Shown: positions 46,441 through 58,490 of the stretch, in pieces | Layout: the number at the start of each line of letters is the position of its first letter | How positions within the stretch are numbered: the stretch's first letter is position 1 | From: Hydractinia symbiolongicarpus | Taxonomy: Eukaryota > Cnidaria > Hydrozoa > Anthoathecata > Hydractiniidae | Length of the DNA: 64,000 bases | Direction: 5' to 3' | Assembly (NCBI RefSeq): GCF_029227915.1 | Contig: NC_079884.1 | Span: forward strand, 3,350,001-3,414,000 | Made by a program: the position numbers and the translations under genes | Notes under the pieces: generated by a model | What the model saw: the letters and a program-made list of their open reading frames with translations, nothing else | Told to the model about the DNA's origin: nothing | The model's database searches: none

Positions 46441-48575
46441 GTATCATAACGGCTCATTGCTTTGGATAGAAAAATGTTCAGTTTGTTTGACATGCAATAA
46501 AAAGGTAAATCTCTGATCAGTTTTGTGCATCAAACAAATGTTTATACTTAGAACAAATAATCAAACTTCGACATATTCTTACGATGTTCTGAAAATCTGA
46601 CAAATGCAGTTTATTCTTACAAAAAAGCGCTTCAAAGAAATATTTTCTTTGTGATGTTGTATCATCGTACGTTTTTCTCTTTTAAAAAAATAAATGTAAC
46701 TAACAACACCAACTTCGTTCGACATCAACGAATTGCATTCATATTCGAATCCGATAGACTTTCTATAAAACTAAGCAACCTCGGCCACATAATAAAAAAA
46801 TGGCAAACATAGACCTCATGATGAGTCATAAGAACGTGACTCGTGATTTGCATGTCGTGGACTTCGCGCAAGGGATGTCTGTCACGTAAAATGATAACCG
46901 CAGTAGCAGGACACACGGAATGCGGTAAATCAAAGGGCGGGTGAACGCGTGGATTTATCCACGAGCCATTGATATTTAATGTTTATACTTTTCTTAATAA
47001 CGTAAATTTTTCCTTTACCTATTCTCCCCTTTATAAGTTTTCCCTATTTTCAGGCTTAACGTGTTATTATCGGAAAACATCGACGCTTGTTAAATAATCA
47101 ACCAACTATCGCGACATTATGGCTTCTATATTCACTGTCTATAGTACCAGTACCATAACAGTGTAGCGATAAACAAATTTTATCTGCGGTTTGTCTCGTC
47201 AATATCAGATTTAGAACAATGCTAAATGTGCGTGAAGTCCTCAGATACTTGAGGATAAGAAAAAAAAAATTTCTTAAATCTAATTTTTAATAAATCATCT
47301 CCTTAGAGTTTAATGAAAATAGAAATTGATTGACATTGAGCAATGTCAATTAATATCCAGTCCAACAGAAAACACAAAGTAATTGAAAAACCTACTTTCT
47401 TTTGCTATGACCACCTCATTCGAAAGGAGACTTTCGCTTAACACTTTGGCTGTCAATAAAGGGCGTGATTTCCTTCTTTGCAAAAATTCTCCTAACATTT
47501 TTTATTCTTACGTTCTCGTTGGAATGTCTTTAAAACTCTTTAAATTTTAAAAACAGTAGCTAGTCTAGTGATCGACTTAAATCAAACTGTCCTTGTGGCC
47601 AACCAATCAACTAATGTCTTTGCATAGTCACTATTTCAAACTGGGATTTTGTCATGATTTTATGGTATGAAAAGACAGACGAAATTTGATATCCTTGAAA
47701 ACAAATAACCATGATGGATTGATCTCTATTCATGCTAAATTATTATAGGGTGCTTATATCGGGCAAATTAAATAAGCGCTCAATATCCTGGAGAACACTT
47801 GACCAAAGGAAACCAATTCTTTTAGAGAATTAAAATATCAGTTTTATTTGGATGCATTAAAAACAAACGTTAAGTACATATACTGAAAGAGATATTTCCA
47901 TTATTGTCGTCTCTAAGTTCCTGAGTTAAGCCGTTTTCAGGGACGCGGATAACGATTTTTGACAGTATACCAATTTTGACAAGATCCATGTGCCAACTTA
48001 CGCCAGGTTCGTTGACTGTATGTTTTAACCGGTGCAGAGAAATTTGGATTTGGAAAACGAAGCTTTTATATTAACTATTATCTGCTATTAGGTTACGTAT
48101 ACATAATGAAATAGGCTTAATCAATAAATCTTTTTCCAAACTTTTCACATGTTAGCCATCTTATAAAAGAATAGTTGACATTCTGTGCTGGAAAAGCAAC
48201 TTTCAAAGTTATAAATCCAGTGCGCAAAGCCATACATTAGATCAACTTAGCTAAGGTAAAAATCGTTTTTTGTGTTTACAATAAGTATGTCTAAAAAGAT
48301 ATTACATAGTAGACAGTGCATACTAACAGAGAAAGTGCAGCCAGGCTGGACGCACGTAGTTGTAATATTTAGGCCTTAGGCTAAGATATTTGCGCAAACC
48401 CTACCACATTGTTTTTTGTTGTTGACATTTTTGTTATCATCAAAAGAGCCAATAGGAAATCTTCGTTTCGTTGACAACTAATAAGAATACAAATTTTAAA
48501 TTATCAAAAACCTTGTTTAATAAAAATATACACACTAAAAATGAACACAAAAATAAAAAAGCCTTTTCGCGGGGC
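46441..48575. other. Intergenic sequence; small hairpins only
   Basis: No recognised gene. GTGGATTTATCCAC at about 46950 resembles the Helitron 3' hairpin but lacks CTAG after it. A perfect 9-bp-arm hairpin (ATTGACATT/AATGTCAAT) is at 47329-47350. The minus-strand frame at 46725-46916 has somewhat protein-like composition but matches nothing I know. Confidence 0.35.
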
Positions 48576-48647
48576 ATTTGACGCACTCGTCAACACTCCC
48601 CCAAGTTGACGAGGTCAACTTGGGGGAGTGTTGAAGATAAGTCAAAT
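48576..48647. repeat. Strong foldback: 20-bp perfect arms, 3-base loop
   Basis: Arms 48591-48610 and 48614-48633 are perfectly complementary around GAG; outside them ATTTGAC (48576-48582) and GTCAAAT (48641-48647) extend the symmetry imperfectly. The arm is GC-rich (ACTCCCCCAAGTTGAC) in AT-rich surroundings, so chance is unlikely. Confidence 0.9.
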
Positions 48648-48746
48648 ATAAATACACCTGGTGACGATTGCGTCATATACCCCCTTCGATGTTATCCCAC
48701 TTCAATGCTGATAATAAAGTAGTGTCCATGAAATAAACTTTCAACA
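48629..48746 (+). mobile_element. Possible very short solo LTR
   Basis: The 118-base segment starts TGTTG and ends CAACA, contains a TATAAATA box (48648-48655) and AATAAA near 48714. That is the minimal layout of a short LTR. However, no 5-base target duplication is evident, the 5' end overlaps the right arm of the foldback, and no second copy is in the window. Confidence 0.25.
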
Positions 48747-49399
48747 TTTGTTAACTCTTATAATTTGTTCGATATTATGAGCTCTTGGCTGTGGATATTT
48801 GCTGATATTTGTATTTTGTTTGGTACAATACAATTTTTGGCTGTGAACATTTGTTGATGGTTATATTTTTACATCTGTAGGATATTAGTCTTCGTGCATT
48901 TTTAAATTTGTTTTATTTTTTTGTTGGTGGATTTGTTTATCACAATTTTTTATCTGTAAAAAATAGTTCCTGTAGATATTTGAAATGAAAATGAAAACCT
49001 TTTAAAATATACTGATTCAATTTACAAATTTTGGCCGCCACATTTTCACACTTGCACTGCTACAGCAAAAGGAAGTTTAAATTTAAAAAAGAGAGGCCTA
49101 AGTTGCGAGTTTACGCAGTTGCAAATACACTGGGCGTTTGTTTGTTTTATGTTGTTTTGCGTTGGGTTTTATCCTACTATTTTTCTCATATATTCCATCT
49201 ATTAAAATATGCTCTCCGGCGTGGAGTTATATTGCGGTACACAAAATTTGTAGTTCTTTAAAAAAATGCCTCCCGGATAGATCATGGAACATTCATTTTA
49301 TGTAGGCCCGCTTCTAAATCTCTTTAATAATAGCCGTATTCCGTCTGTCTGTCTCTGCGCAACATAGCGTTGCCTGCAGCTTTATTTCGGTTCCACGGC

Positions 49400-49995
49400 A
49401 GACCCCGACCCCTCTTAAAGATGGTGTTACGCCTATACTCATGTGCGACACAGTCTACCTGTACTTAGCGCTTAGTCCAGTGTTAACTATGGGCTGTTTC
49501 CTGTGTTTCTGTTTAACCGAAGTTGTGATAACGTTTTTTACAGAAAAAAAGTACACATTGTTTTCCTATACTAAGCGTTCAGCTTAACATTTTTTTGAAC
49601 TTTTCCCCGGAAATTGTGTGCACTTCACTTGATTTTCTACACACTATAGGACTATACTAAAGCGCTTTACCTCCTGAATGTGTGGCACAGTTGACGGTTC
49701 TTATTAATCACTCAATCTGGTGTTTAACGGTGGGTAACAGCCACTTGTGGCTTAACCCGGAAAATAAAATTGACCAATTGTTTTTCCTATGACGGGGTAA
49801 CAAAGAGTTATATTCTCAAAAATACACTACAGCCGAAACACTATAGTGTTGTGTGCACTTTACTATATTACCGACATACTGCATACCTGTACTAAAGTGC
49901 TCCACATGACCGTGTGGCACAGTTTACAGCTCTTATTAAGCGCTCCACATAGTGTTCAACGGCGGGTCACACCTTGACTTGTGACTTACCCCGGC
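49400..49995. repeat. Three degenerate ~235-bp tandem units
   Basis: TGTG(C/T)G(A/G)CACAG(T)...(C)TTA-type blocks recur at about 49443, 49681 and 49913, each followed by GTGTT(A/T)A(A)C and a (TG)GG(G/C)T stretch. Units 2 and 3 share GTGTGGCACAGTT. Likely internal minisatellite of a Helitron-like element. Confidence 0.65.
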
Positions 49996-50042
49996 GTTTC
50001 GACGCCCGGTTTCCCGGCTAATCTCGTATAAAAGTGGCTAAT

Positions 50043-50071
50043 ATATAAACCTATTCCTGCTAGGTTTATAT
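50043..50071. repeat. Perfect hairpin, 11-bp arms
   Basis: ATATAAACCTA and TAGGTTTATAT flank the loop TTCCTGC. It lies just before an ACCCTATTCGGTC block (50080-50092). Confidence 0.75.
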
Positions 50072-50353
50072 GCATTTTAACCCTATTCGGTCTGGGGTTT
50101 TTCGAACATATTATGTCCAATAACTTTTCATAGGCTTGTCCAAATTGAATCTAACTTGGCACACTTATAGTACGCCACAAAAGGAACAAAATGGCAGCAA
50201 TAAATTTTTGCTTACGTCAGCACATTTTTTGTGACGTCATCAAAAGCTTAAAATTTGTTCAAAATGATACTATCTGCTTAAAATTCAATTACTTTAGTTC
50301 TAGAGCGAATTTTTACATTCTGTTTGAAGTTTCTGAAAGCTAAATAAATGTTA

Positions 50354-52773
50354 TCTATATAATAATACGCTTGTGTGAGTAACCATGTGAGTCCACGACA
50401 CGCAAAGTACGGGTCACTTTTTTATGACGTGGCGTTACGCTAAAATTTACCAAGTTAAAAAAACGCAAATCAGGAGGTTATCATTTAAACATTTAACTTT
50501 TTTTTTATTAGGTTAAAAAATAAAACTCTTTTGTTGTTTTATTAATACTATTCTTTTAATTTAAAACGTTTTGATTTGTTTTGTTTTTGTTTTAAAAGCC
50601 TCACGGGTTGGTTAAAGATAAAATAATTAAATTTTACCCCCGGTTTGCCATGTGCGCGCCCTATCTCACGGAAACAAAATTTATTAACTGAAAAATGAAA
50701 ACCGAAGCGAAGAAAGTTGTCTCTTTTCCAAAGTAATTCTTAAAAAAGTTATTTCAAACAATGTTACCCATCATGAGGTAAGATTAAAGCTTATTTGTTT
50801 ATTCAATATTTTCCATTTTTGTATTCTGGGACCGAGGTTGGTTTCTTTTTAAAAAAACTATCGAATTCAAATGATATTTCCAATCTAAAATGTAAAAACA
50901 ACAAAACAGAGCGAGTAATAAGTTTATGTTTGTTAAATAATTTTTAAAAAGAAAAAAAGAAATATTTGTTAAAAAGAAGAATAATGTACAATGATATAAC
51001 GTCAAAAAGAGAACTGATTGGAAATGTATCAGACAACTTAGCTAGCTATACATTTTCAATTTGTTTTCTTTTCGGATGAAGCGAAATTTATTATTCGAAG
51101 TAAAAAACTTATTGGGCTTTTCTCCAGAGAACGCTAGCAAGCAGTCTACTGAGAAAGCGAAAGAAAACCAGGTGTGTTGTTTAGATTTATCTAGTAGAGA
51201 AATGAATTTAGTTGAATAGCGATATTTAAGCTGTTTACACCTTCAAAGCTAAACATTCCCTTAAATATGAAGTGAAATATGTCTTGCGCCTGAACATATT
51301 CTTTTTTGTAAGAATATACCCAAGGTCAGTTAAAAGTATATAGTATGCTTTATTTTATTAAGGCATTATATATTTTCAGGACATGGACATGCTAAGAATA
51401 TATTCAGAATAATGAGGATAGTATTTGTCAAAAAGTTAAGAACATTAAGGCTGAAACGGAATAATTCTTATAAAGTACACGGTGCATATCATAGAGAAGA
51501 GTTTACATAAACTGTAAATGTATTTTTTCCGTTGTTACTGTTTTTAATACTACAAACTGTGTAATTCAGTGTTGATGTCGTTATAAAAACCTAAACCTAA
51601 AACCTAAATTTAAATCAATGTTTACATCTGTTACGTTACAATCGTTTGAAATATATTCGATTCTTAAATTCGGAAACGCTGCATTGTTATCTTCTTTGAT
51701 TTTATGCGTGATTTTCTTGATTATAAGTTTGGGTCTGTTCTTTTAATATTGCGGTAGATATACAATATGCCAAATGATTCAAGTTTTTATAGTTCTCTTT
51801 TATGTGTTTTAACTATTAAATTCTTATATTTTGAGTTCTGAAATGGCAAAGCAAGTATATAGTTTTAGCGTATTTCGCTTTTTATAAACGGTTGTTAGAC
51901 ACCTTTGATTTTGTTGGACATTTTCCATTTTTATTTTACAATTCTATTTATTTATTTATTTTTTTGTTGCACATGCTTATATTTTTAGACGTTTTGTTTC
52001 AGCGGTTATACACATAGAATAATGCAGATTGTGAACAACCTCGATCCCAAAGCATTTTTTATCTTTCTGCCATCCCGTTATAAAAGAGACAAAGAACCCT
52101 GGGTCGCGTTGGAAATGTGAGTTTTAAAATTCAAATAACTGTGTTGTATGTTTTTGTTTGGTATCCCTTACATCGGTGAATGACAGATGCAATGGATTCT
52201 TCCACGGGAATTCAGATAACTGTTAATTTTTTTATATTTTGTGTAAAACTTTGAAAGGGTTGCTGTATGCAATAGACTGATTATCTGATTTTGTTATGAC
52301 GTGTTACAAACTGTACAGTGTTGGGTATTTTGTAATAACTTTGTTTGTATGACTGGGCAAGATATGTTGTTTTTTTTAAATGTCTGATACACTGTCTTTC
52401 CCTGTTGTACTTCTAGCATGGCAAAGCAAGTATAAATTTTAGCAGATTTCGCTTTTTAAATAACGGTTGTTAGACGCCTTGTGATTTTGTTGGACATATT
52501 GCATTTTTTGTTGTTGTTGTTGTTGTTGCATCTGCTTATATTTCAACGTTTTGGTTTCAACGGGTACAAATATAAAGTAATGTAGACTGTGAGCCACTTC
52601 GATACCAGAGCTTTTTCTCTCTTTTTTCCGTCCCGTTATAAAAAGAGACAAAGTGCCGAGGTTGTGTTGTAAGTTTTAAAAATTCAAATTACCATGCTGT
52701 ATGTTTTTCTTTGGTATCCCTTACATGCATTCAATGAGAGATTCAGTGGATTCTTCCACGGGAATTCGGCTAG
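50354..52773 (+). mobile_element. Candidate 2.4-kb Helitron-like element
   Basis: The 5' end TCTATATAATAATACGCTTG follows an A (50353). A matching 3' end is CTAG at 52770-52773 before T (52774), preceded by GTGGATTCTTCCAC (small hairpin) and CGGGAATTCGG. No helicase or Rep ORF is seen, so it would be non-autonomous. The 3' third is duplicated (51840-52222 and 52419-52778). The pairing of these two ends is inference. Confidence 0.45.
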
Positions 52774-52778
52774 TTTAA
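51840..52778. repeat. Tandem duplication, ~580-bp period
   Basis: Shared anchors: GGCAAAGCAAGTATA (51845/52421), CGGTTGTTAGACGCC-like (51889/52463), CCGTTATAAAAGAGACAAAG-like (52075/52633), TTGGTATCCCTTACAT (52160/52711) and GGATTCTTCCACGGGAATTC (52194/52748). The second copy has a (TTG)n run at 52507-52530. Both end in the Helitron-like 3' motif; only the second keeps CTAG. Confidence 0.85.
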
Positions 52779-54545
52779 CATATTTTCTGAATTTTACACA
52801 GATCGTATGAAAAATTGCCAAATATTACCCGAAAATCCGTTTTTTATCGATTTTTGGATAAAATCCGGAAAAATCGGGAAATCGGATTAACCACATGACC
52901 AAATAATAATCGTAACAAGATTTATTATATTTGTCCTATTATAAGAGTTTCATAGAGATTTTTAGGGTAGTTTCGAGTAATAGCCAATAGCAAAGCCTCT
53001 GAAAGGTATGGGACCTAAAAAATGCACGCAGGTGTCTAATGGATAAATATTGAAACTCAGTAAGTATTTTAGCCATGCGACATAGCATTAAAGAGTTATT
53101 AAAAGAAACCGTCAGAGGCGGCGGAATCCGCCCCCACGGACCGAATAGGGTGAATAAAAAATATTTTTATATGTTATTTCAGAAAACATAGAGCTACAGT
53201 AAATATGTAAATAACATTTTTGTGTAAATTAAGAAATGTAAACATATATGTACTACTATATTACAAATACTGTTACATAACTTATTGTATCAAATGTATG
53301 CAATACGAGATGTACGGTGATCCATAAATAGAATAAAAAAAAACAAAACATCATTCACATTTTTGTTGTATCTAGAGGTCTGCTCAGAACTCTACTTGAA
53401 GAAGATCTTCTTAAGTTCTTAATCGAGCTTGTCTGTTTATCACAACCAAAAGGCTTTTTAATAAAGGTTTTTAACTCATGAAAAACAAGGAATCCGCATC
53501 TTTTTTTTTCTTTTATGTCATTGGTTGATGTTGTCTCTCAACAGGTTTGCACACAGCGGTAACATCTTTTAAATGACTTATTAACATACATCTACATCAG
53601 CAGCCATTTTTTTCCCAGTTTTGTTGCAGTGGAATTCGGATTATAACAAGGTTCAGTTGGTGAAGACGTTCTAGATGCTTTCAAAGATGTAACAACATCG
53701 TCATCATCATCATCATCACCCGAGCCAATCGACCTTTTTTTAAAAAGCCGGAAGTTTTGACACCTTAGGGCTAGCTAAATAACCATATGTAATATTATAA
53801 TTAAGAATACTGTGTCTTTTAATTGATGACACAGTACTGCGTAAATGACCAAGAACTTCAGAAATTTTATACTTAGAAATTAGATTTAGTCTGTTCTTCT
53901 TGTTTGTGAATACAACGACTGTAGCTGTCACGAATGGGTTTCCATTTAGTCTTTAATACATCCACCAAATTAAAAATATATTTATTAAAGTTTGTTGTAC
54001 GTAATATCATTTTTGGAATGCTCATCTTCAAACAACATTAACCTGTTTTCATATTAAAAATGACCATCAAAAGATATTACCTGAAGTTCCCTTTACCCAT
54101 GCAGAAAAAATCTCCCAAGCTTGTCGTTCTCTATTTGGGTCCCTGTAAATATCCAGTTTCATTAACATACTTCAGGTTCTACTAGCTACTGCCTCTCTAC
54201 GTAGTTGATCGACATATCTTAAACTATTTCTATTATTTGATCTGTCGCTGCACTTTTGTAAGAGCTTTCTTTATCAAGAAAAGCCTCATCATTGATATTG
54301 AAAGAGATCAGACACCATTTTGATTAGTTTCTTCTCGTTAAAGAAAAGTTTTGATTGGTTAAAAAAGTGTTTCTTGACCAGCGGAAAAGTTTAGAATCTT
54401 GAACTTTTTTTTAGCCTTAACGTTTATAAATTTCCGCTTGGGTTATAATTATTTCAAGAAGTACGCATGCGCATCGCTCCAAAACGACCGCTATAAATTT
54501 ACGTCATCGCTTTGTTTTAGAACTATCGCTATAGCGCGTTCACTG
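52774..54545. other. Repeat-like sequence without recognised gene
   Basis: Includes a self-similar stretch around AAAATCCG/ATTTTTGGAT/AAATCCGG (52835-52890), a GGCGGAATCCGCC palindrome near 53119, and GACCGAATAGGGT (53139-53151), the reverse complement of 50080-50092. A (CAT)n run is at 53699-53718. Probably transposon debris. Confidence 0.4.
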
Positions 54546-55580
54546 AAATGATATGGACACGGAAACCGATAGGGGCCAAAAAGATTATTATCATCTGATA
54601 CAAAAATGGAGAGTGATGAAGATTGATTGGTTTGTTGATAAAAAAACTAAAAATAATCGAAGAAAAAGAAAGATATGGGTGAAGAAAATATACAAAGACC
54701 GGGAAAGGATCGTCTTGTCATAGAAATGCATCTAACAAGCAGAGAGCCATATTTCAAGTAAGTTTTTGCGAAGTTCACGGTTATGTTTCTGACAACTCCA
54801 TTTTTCCTCGATGAAGTATCTAATGATGTAGACCTTTTTCAGCTTTTTTAGGATGTCACCTGAAGAAAGGGAACATCTTTTGTAACTTGTTACTCCTTTT
54901 ATAGTAAAGAGACACACATTTTTTTTAAAAAACAGTTCCTCCTGCGAAGATATTAATGCTAACATTACGTTTTCTGGCATCTGGGGACTCGCAAATTTCC
55001 TTGACTTATCCTTTGCGAATGGGAAAGAAGACTATCACCAGCTTTATAAGTGAAACATGTGAAACATTGTACTGCGTTTTTTCCAAAATTTAAATCCATG
55101 CCCCTAAAAACCGAAAAAAATGAAAAAAGATCTCTGAAGATTTTGAAAAGTTGTGGCAATTTCCCCACATTATCGGTGCAATCAATGGGAAGCACATATG
55201 TATTCAGGCCGCAAATACAAGCGGAACGTTATTTCATAACTAAAAGGGGTTTTCAGTCTCCAGTTCCTGGCAGTTTGTGCAAAATATAATTTTAAATTGG
55301 TGAATGATGGAAATTATGGCTTCAATAATAATTGCTCCGTTCTTGCCAACTCCAATATCGCTTATGCCATTGAAAACGATTTGTTAGACGTGCCTGGGAC
55401 CAATAAATTGAAGGAATCCAAGAAGAAATGCCCTATTATTTACTTGGAGATGAGATATTCCTGTTCAACACTTGGTTGATAATGCCATTTCCTGGACATC
55501 TGAGGCTGAATAAATCTATGACTTTTATAGAGCACGCCTATCTATCGAAAACGCATTTGGTATCCTTTATATTTTAAAGA
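54546..55580 (+). pseudogene. PIF/Harbinger-type (DDE_4) transposase relic
   Basis: Pieces of one transposase lie in order in changing frames. RRKRKIWVKKIY near 54660 resembles the usual N-terminal tryptophan motif. Then come RMSPEEREHLL near 54851, TLRFLASGDSQISLTYPLRM (from 54962), and ISETCETLYCVF. IIGAINGKH (55169-55195) matches the catalytic IGAIDGKH block with the first Asp changed to Asn. NYGFNNNCSVLANSNIAYAI (from 55312) lies in a second frame, GDEIF...TWLIMPFPG (from 55446) in a third, and ARLSIENAFGIL with the catalytic Glu (about 55532-55567) back in the first. At least three frameshifts and several stops make it non-functional. Terminal repeats were not identified. Confidence 0.75.
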
Positions 55581-56779
55581 TCCATGATAGGGAATGTTAG
55601 GAATATTAACTATTTTCCCGAAAGTTGTTTCCACATTATCATTACTTTTAAAAACCTGTTGAGATTTAGTTTCTGATCTTCCTTTTTTTCTTTTTTTTTT
55701 TTTTTTCTATTTCATTTATTTTCCTGCGTCAGATTTTACATCCTGTCACAATTTTCCTTTTTCTCATGGAAGTTCCAGCTTTCATTTCTCCGCCTTCCTC
55801 TTCGTGCATGCCTTCTTCATCGTCACTTTTACCAATTGGTTCTTTGTCAATTTATTTATTGCAACATCTTGATTGATACCAACACTTGATCCCCAGGGAC
55901 CATATGTAACATCCATATTGTTTATTGAATCTTTGACAGCGACGTACGGGTAGTCCATTCCAAAAAGGCGTAGTAACCCCCAAATAAATTAAAGACATAT
56001 TTCTTATTCCAATGTAAAAGCTAAATGTAAATACCTGAGATCCTCAATATCTTACTTTCTTCGATTCCAAGCTCTTCTTCATTTCTTCACCAAGTATTCT
56101 TTTTGGCACGCTTATCCTTATAAAGTCTATCCCCTTTGTCATACAAACAGAGATATTTCTTAATACAATTGCAGATTTCCTCCTCTTAGACACGTGATTT
56201 TAAACAGTATGTTTAAAAGCGAGTGCTTGTTTAAGCAATGGTGAGATTACGTCTTGGCTCGTCTTGTAGGTTTGAGAGATATCCTACTGCAACCAAGAAA
56301 AAGAGGAATTAAGAAAGTTAGATGCAGAAAAAGTGAATACTCTTGATATAGGCGAGGTAGAGCAAGATGTTTTGGATATCAGGTAGATTTTAAAAGAGAA
56401 GTTATAGCTGACCTCACACTTAAGATGAATGAAATTAAAATCGGTCAGAAGTTCTACAAGTTTATGCGCGGTCGGTTACAAGTTGCCAAAAATTAGAGCT
56501 TTCTATTTTTAGTTGTGATTAATTGAAGTGGCAAGGGTTTTGGGACCAACTTAACGTGTCAATAAATGAAAACGAAAAAAAAAGTGATGTGAATATGTTT
56601 AATTATTTAAAGAGATATTTATCAGGAAAATCGTTGTGGACTATTGCAGGACATAAGAGGGCAGGGCATGTGAAAGAGAAATAGTCTGGCGAATCGCGCA
56701 GCTTTATTATTTTGTCTGCAGGATGTGCCTCGTACCCAGTGCTTTGACTGCACGCTCGTTTTAAAAATGGCGCATTTAA
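55581..56779. other. Sequence downstream of the Harbinger relic
   Basis: Contains a long T run (about 55690-55708) and no recognised gene. A frame near 56300-56500 has Glu/Lys/Asp-rich codons (KLDAEKVNTLDIGEVEQDVL) that look once-coding; it might belong to a second transposon protein, but I cannot identify it. Confidence 0.35.
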
Positions 56780-56980
56780 ATGGTTAGTTACAGTTGCACA
56801 AAATCACGAAGGGATAAATGTAAAGGGGTATCTATTTTTAAAGTTCCTGCTGATGAGAATCAATTTGACAAATCGTGGAGAAAACGATTGGTTGTTGTTG
56901 TGATAAGAGATAGAAATGTGGAAAGCGGTTGGCATAGTGGAGGAAGAACGTGGCACAAAAGTTGTTGGTGTCACCAGTGA
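56780..56980 (+). pseudogene. THAP-like N-terminal fragment
   Basis: A 66-codon frame: MVSYSCTKSRRDKCKGVSIF, then KVPADENQFDKSWRKRL. The order of a Cys near the start, SRRDK, G-V-S-I-F, a Pro, and W-R-K-R-L resembles THAP domains of cnidarian transposon and host proteins as I recall them. The expected second Cys of the first pair and the later C-x2-H-F are not clear in frame, so it is probably a decayed copy. It lies about 1.2 kb after the Harbinger-type relic, but nothing proves they belong together. Confidence 0.4.
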
Positions 56981-58490
56981 TTAAGCGTCTCCAAAGCGAT
57001 GAACGTAACATACCGCACTTTGAATTTTATGGCGAATGAAGAATGAATGATACTTATACTTTATCTTAGATCCAACACACTCAATCGAAACAACCCGCAA
57101 TTACCTGAGTAATTCTCTTTCAGAAAGATGTACCAGAAGTATGTAGAATCATGGAAGTTGTATCACCGGGAACCATATTTCAAAGTTATTCCTTGATGAC
57201 TGAGACCGTGGATTACATCTTGTTCCCCAAAATAACAAATGACCCCATCAAGCCAACTATAAATAAATGAATAATAATAAATAATAATAAATAAGCCCAC
57301 ACCATATTCCGTAATGAATGTACGTTCTGGCGTCACAAGTGTTTGTCGAATTTGTCTTTAATTTAATCTCTTCAGTTGTATGGACCATCCGAAGCTAATG
57401 CAACTTCTAAATATTGGAACATGTTGAACCAATTTTTTGATTGTCGTAACGTCAAAAATACCACAGAAACAACAATTTAACGTAAACCATTTCTTAAACA
57501 GTACACATCTGTTGATGATCAACGATTCTTATGGTTGACTGAAACTAGACCCCCTTGAAAACTACTTTGGTTGTCAATGTGCAATTGATCATAGGAAAGA
57601 TAACCCATCAATCCGTGATTTTGGTTAAAATGACAACACAATTAGAATACAAACAATTTCCCGACCCATAGCTAGTTACTGTCATGAAATTAATGTTAAA
57701 ACTGCGTCATGCCGTAAGAGCAATTAAACACACTTGGAAGACAGAAACTAAAAACACATTAATAAAAAACATTGAATTTGCTTAATAAGTAAAAACAACC
57801 ACAATATTTCAAATGATGACAGATAATATCAATTTAAAGCACAAATACGTTAAATTACGATTTATATACCTTAAAACACTACCTTGACCGTTTTGTAGAC
57901 TGCCATAATTATTAATTATACCATGTGCCAAAATAATATTGTTTTAAAATTTGTTGCTATAAAAATAGCAGTTGTAACAGGTTTATAGTCACTGTTCTGG
58001 ACTCTTAGTGTCAATCTGAAAGTATGCTTGAAGATTTCTCTGTTTTCATGCAATTGTGTGCAGCTCACATTTATTTTTCACAAATGAAAAACCACGAACA
58101 CAAACATAAAGCATGATGAGATGCTCAAGTAGGCTTATTGCCAATTCTTTTGTGACTTTTTCAATTGGGTATAATGTTATTTTGTTGTAATTACAAAGCA
58201 CAACAGAGTTCTCAAGCAGGTCTGAAGCAATTTTCTTACTATTGATTGTATGGTGAGATTAGCAGTCGCAAAAGAATCCGAAAACATCATCGGTTACTGA
58301 CCATAGCCCTTCCTTGTCCTTTATATTTACTACCTCAAAATTTTTATCGTCTCCCACAAGACACGAAGCCAGTAAGATGTCCAAACTTTAACTTCAAGTA
58401 TACTTCTTATTTTTGGATATCCTAATGAGAAGATATAGCGTGCTAAATACATAAACAGTTAGAAAATTGAATTGTGTTTTTCTCTTAGGG
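56981..58490. other. AT-rich sequence without recognised gene
   Basis: An (AATAATAAAT)-type simple repeat is at about 57268-57292. A short frame near 57122-57270 (KDVPEVCRIMEVVSPG) looks slightly protein-like but is unidentified. Confidence 0.35.

Larger units (their letters stand above)
49318..50080 (+). mobile_element. Helitron-like 5' end followed by tandem repeats
   Basis: Begins TCTCTTTAATAATAGCCGTA, then GTCTGTCTGTCTCTGCGCAAC, closely matching the minus-strand fragment near 6873. It continues into three diverged ~235-bp tandem units. No 3' CTAG hairpin was found, so the right limit is uncertain. Confidence 0.4.

Noticed and set aside
46940-46985. Helitron 3' end at GTGGATTTATCCAC
   Set aside because: The hairpin is there but no CTAG or CTRR terminus follows at the expected distance.
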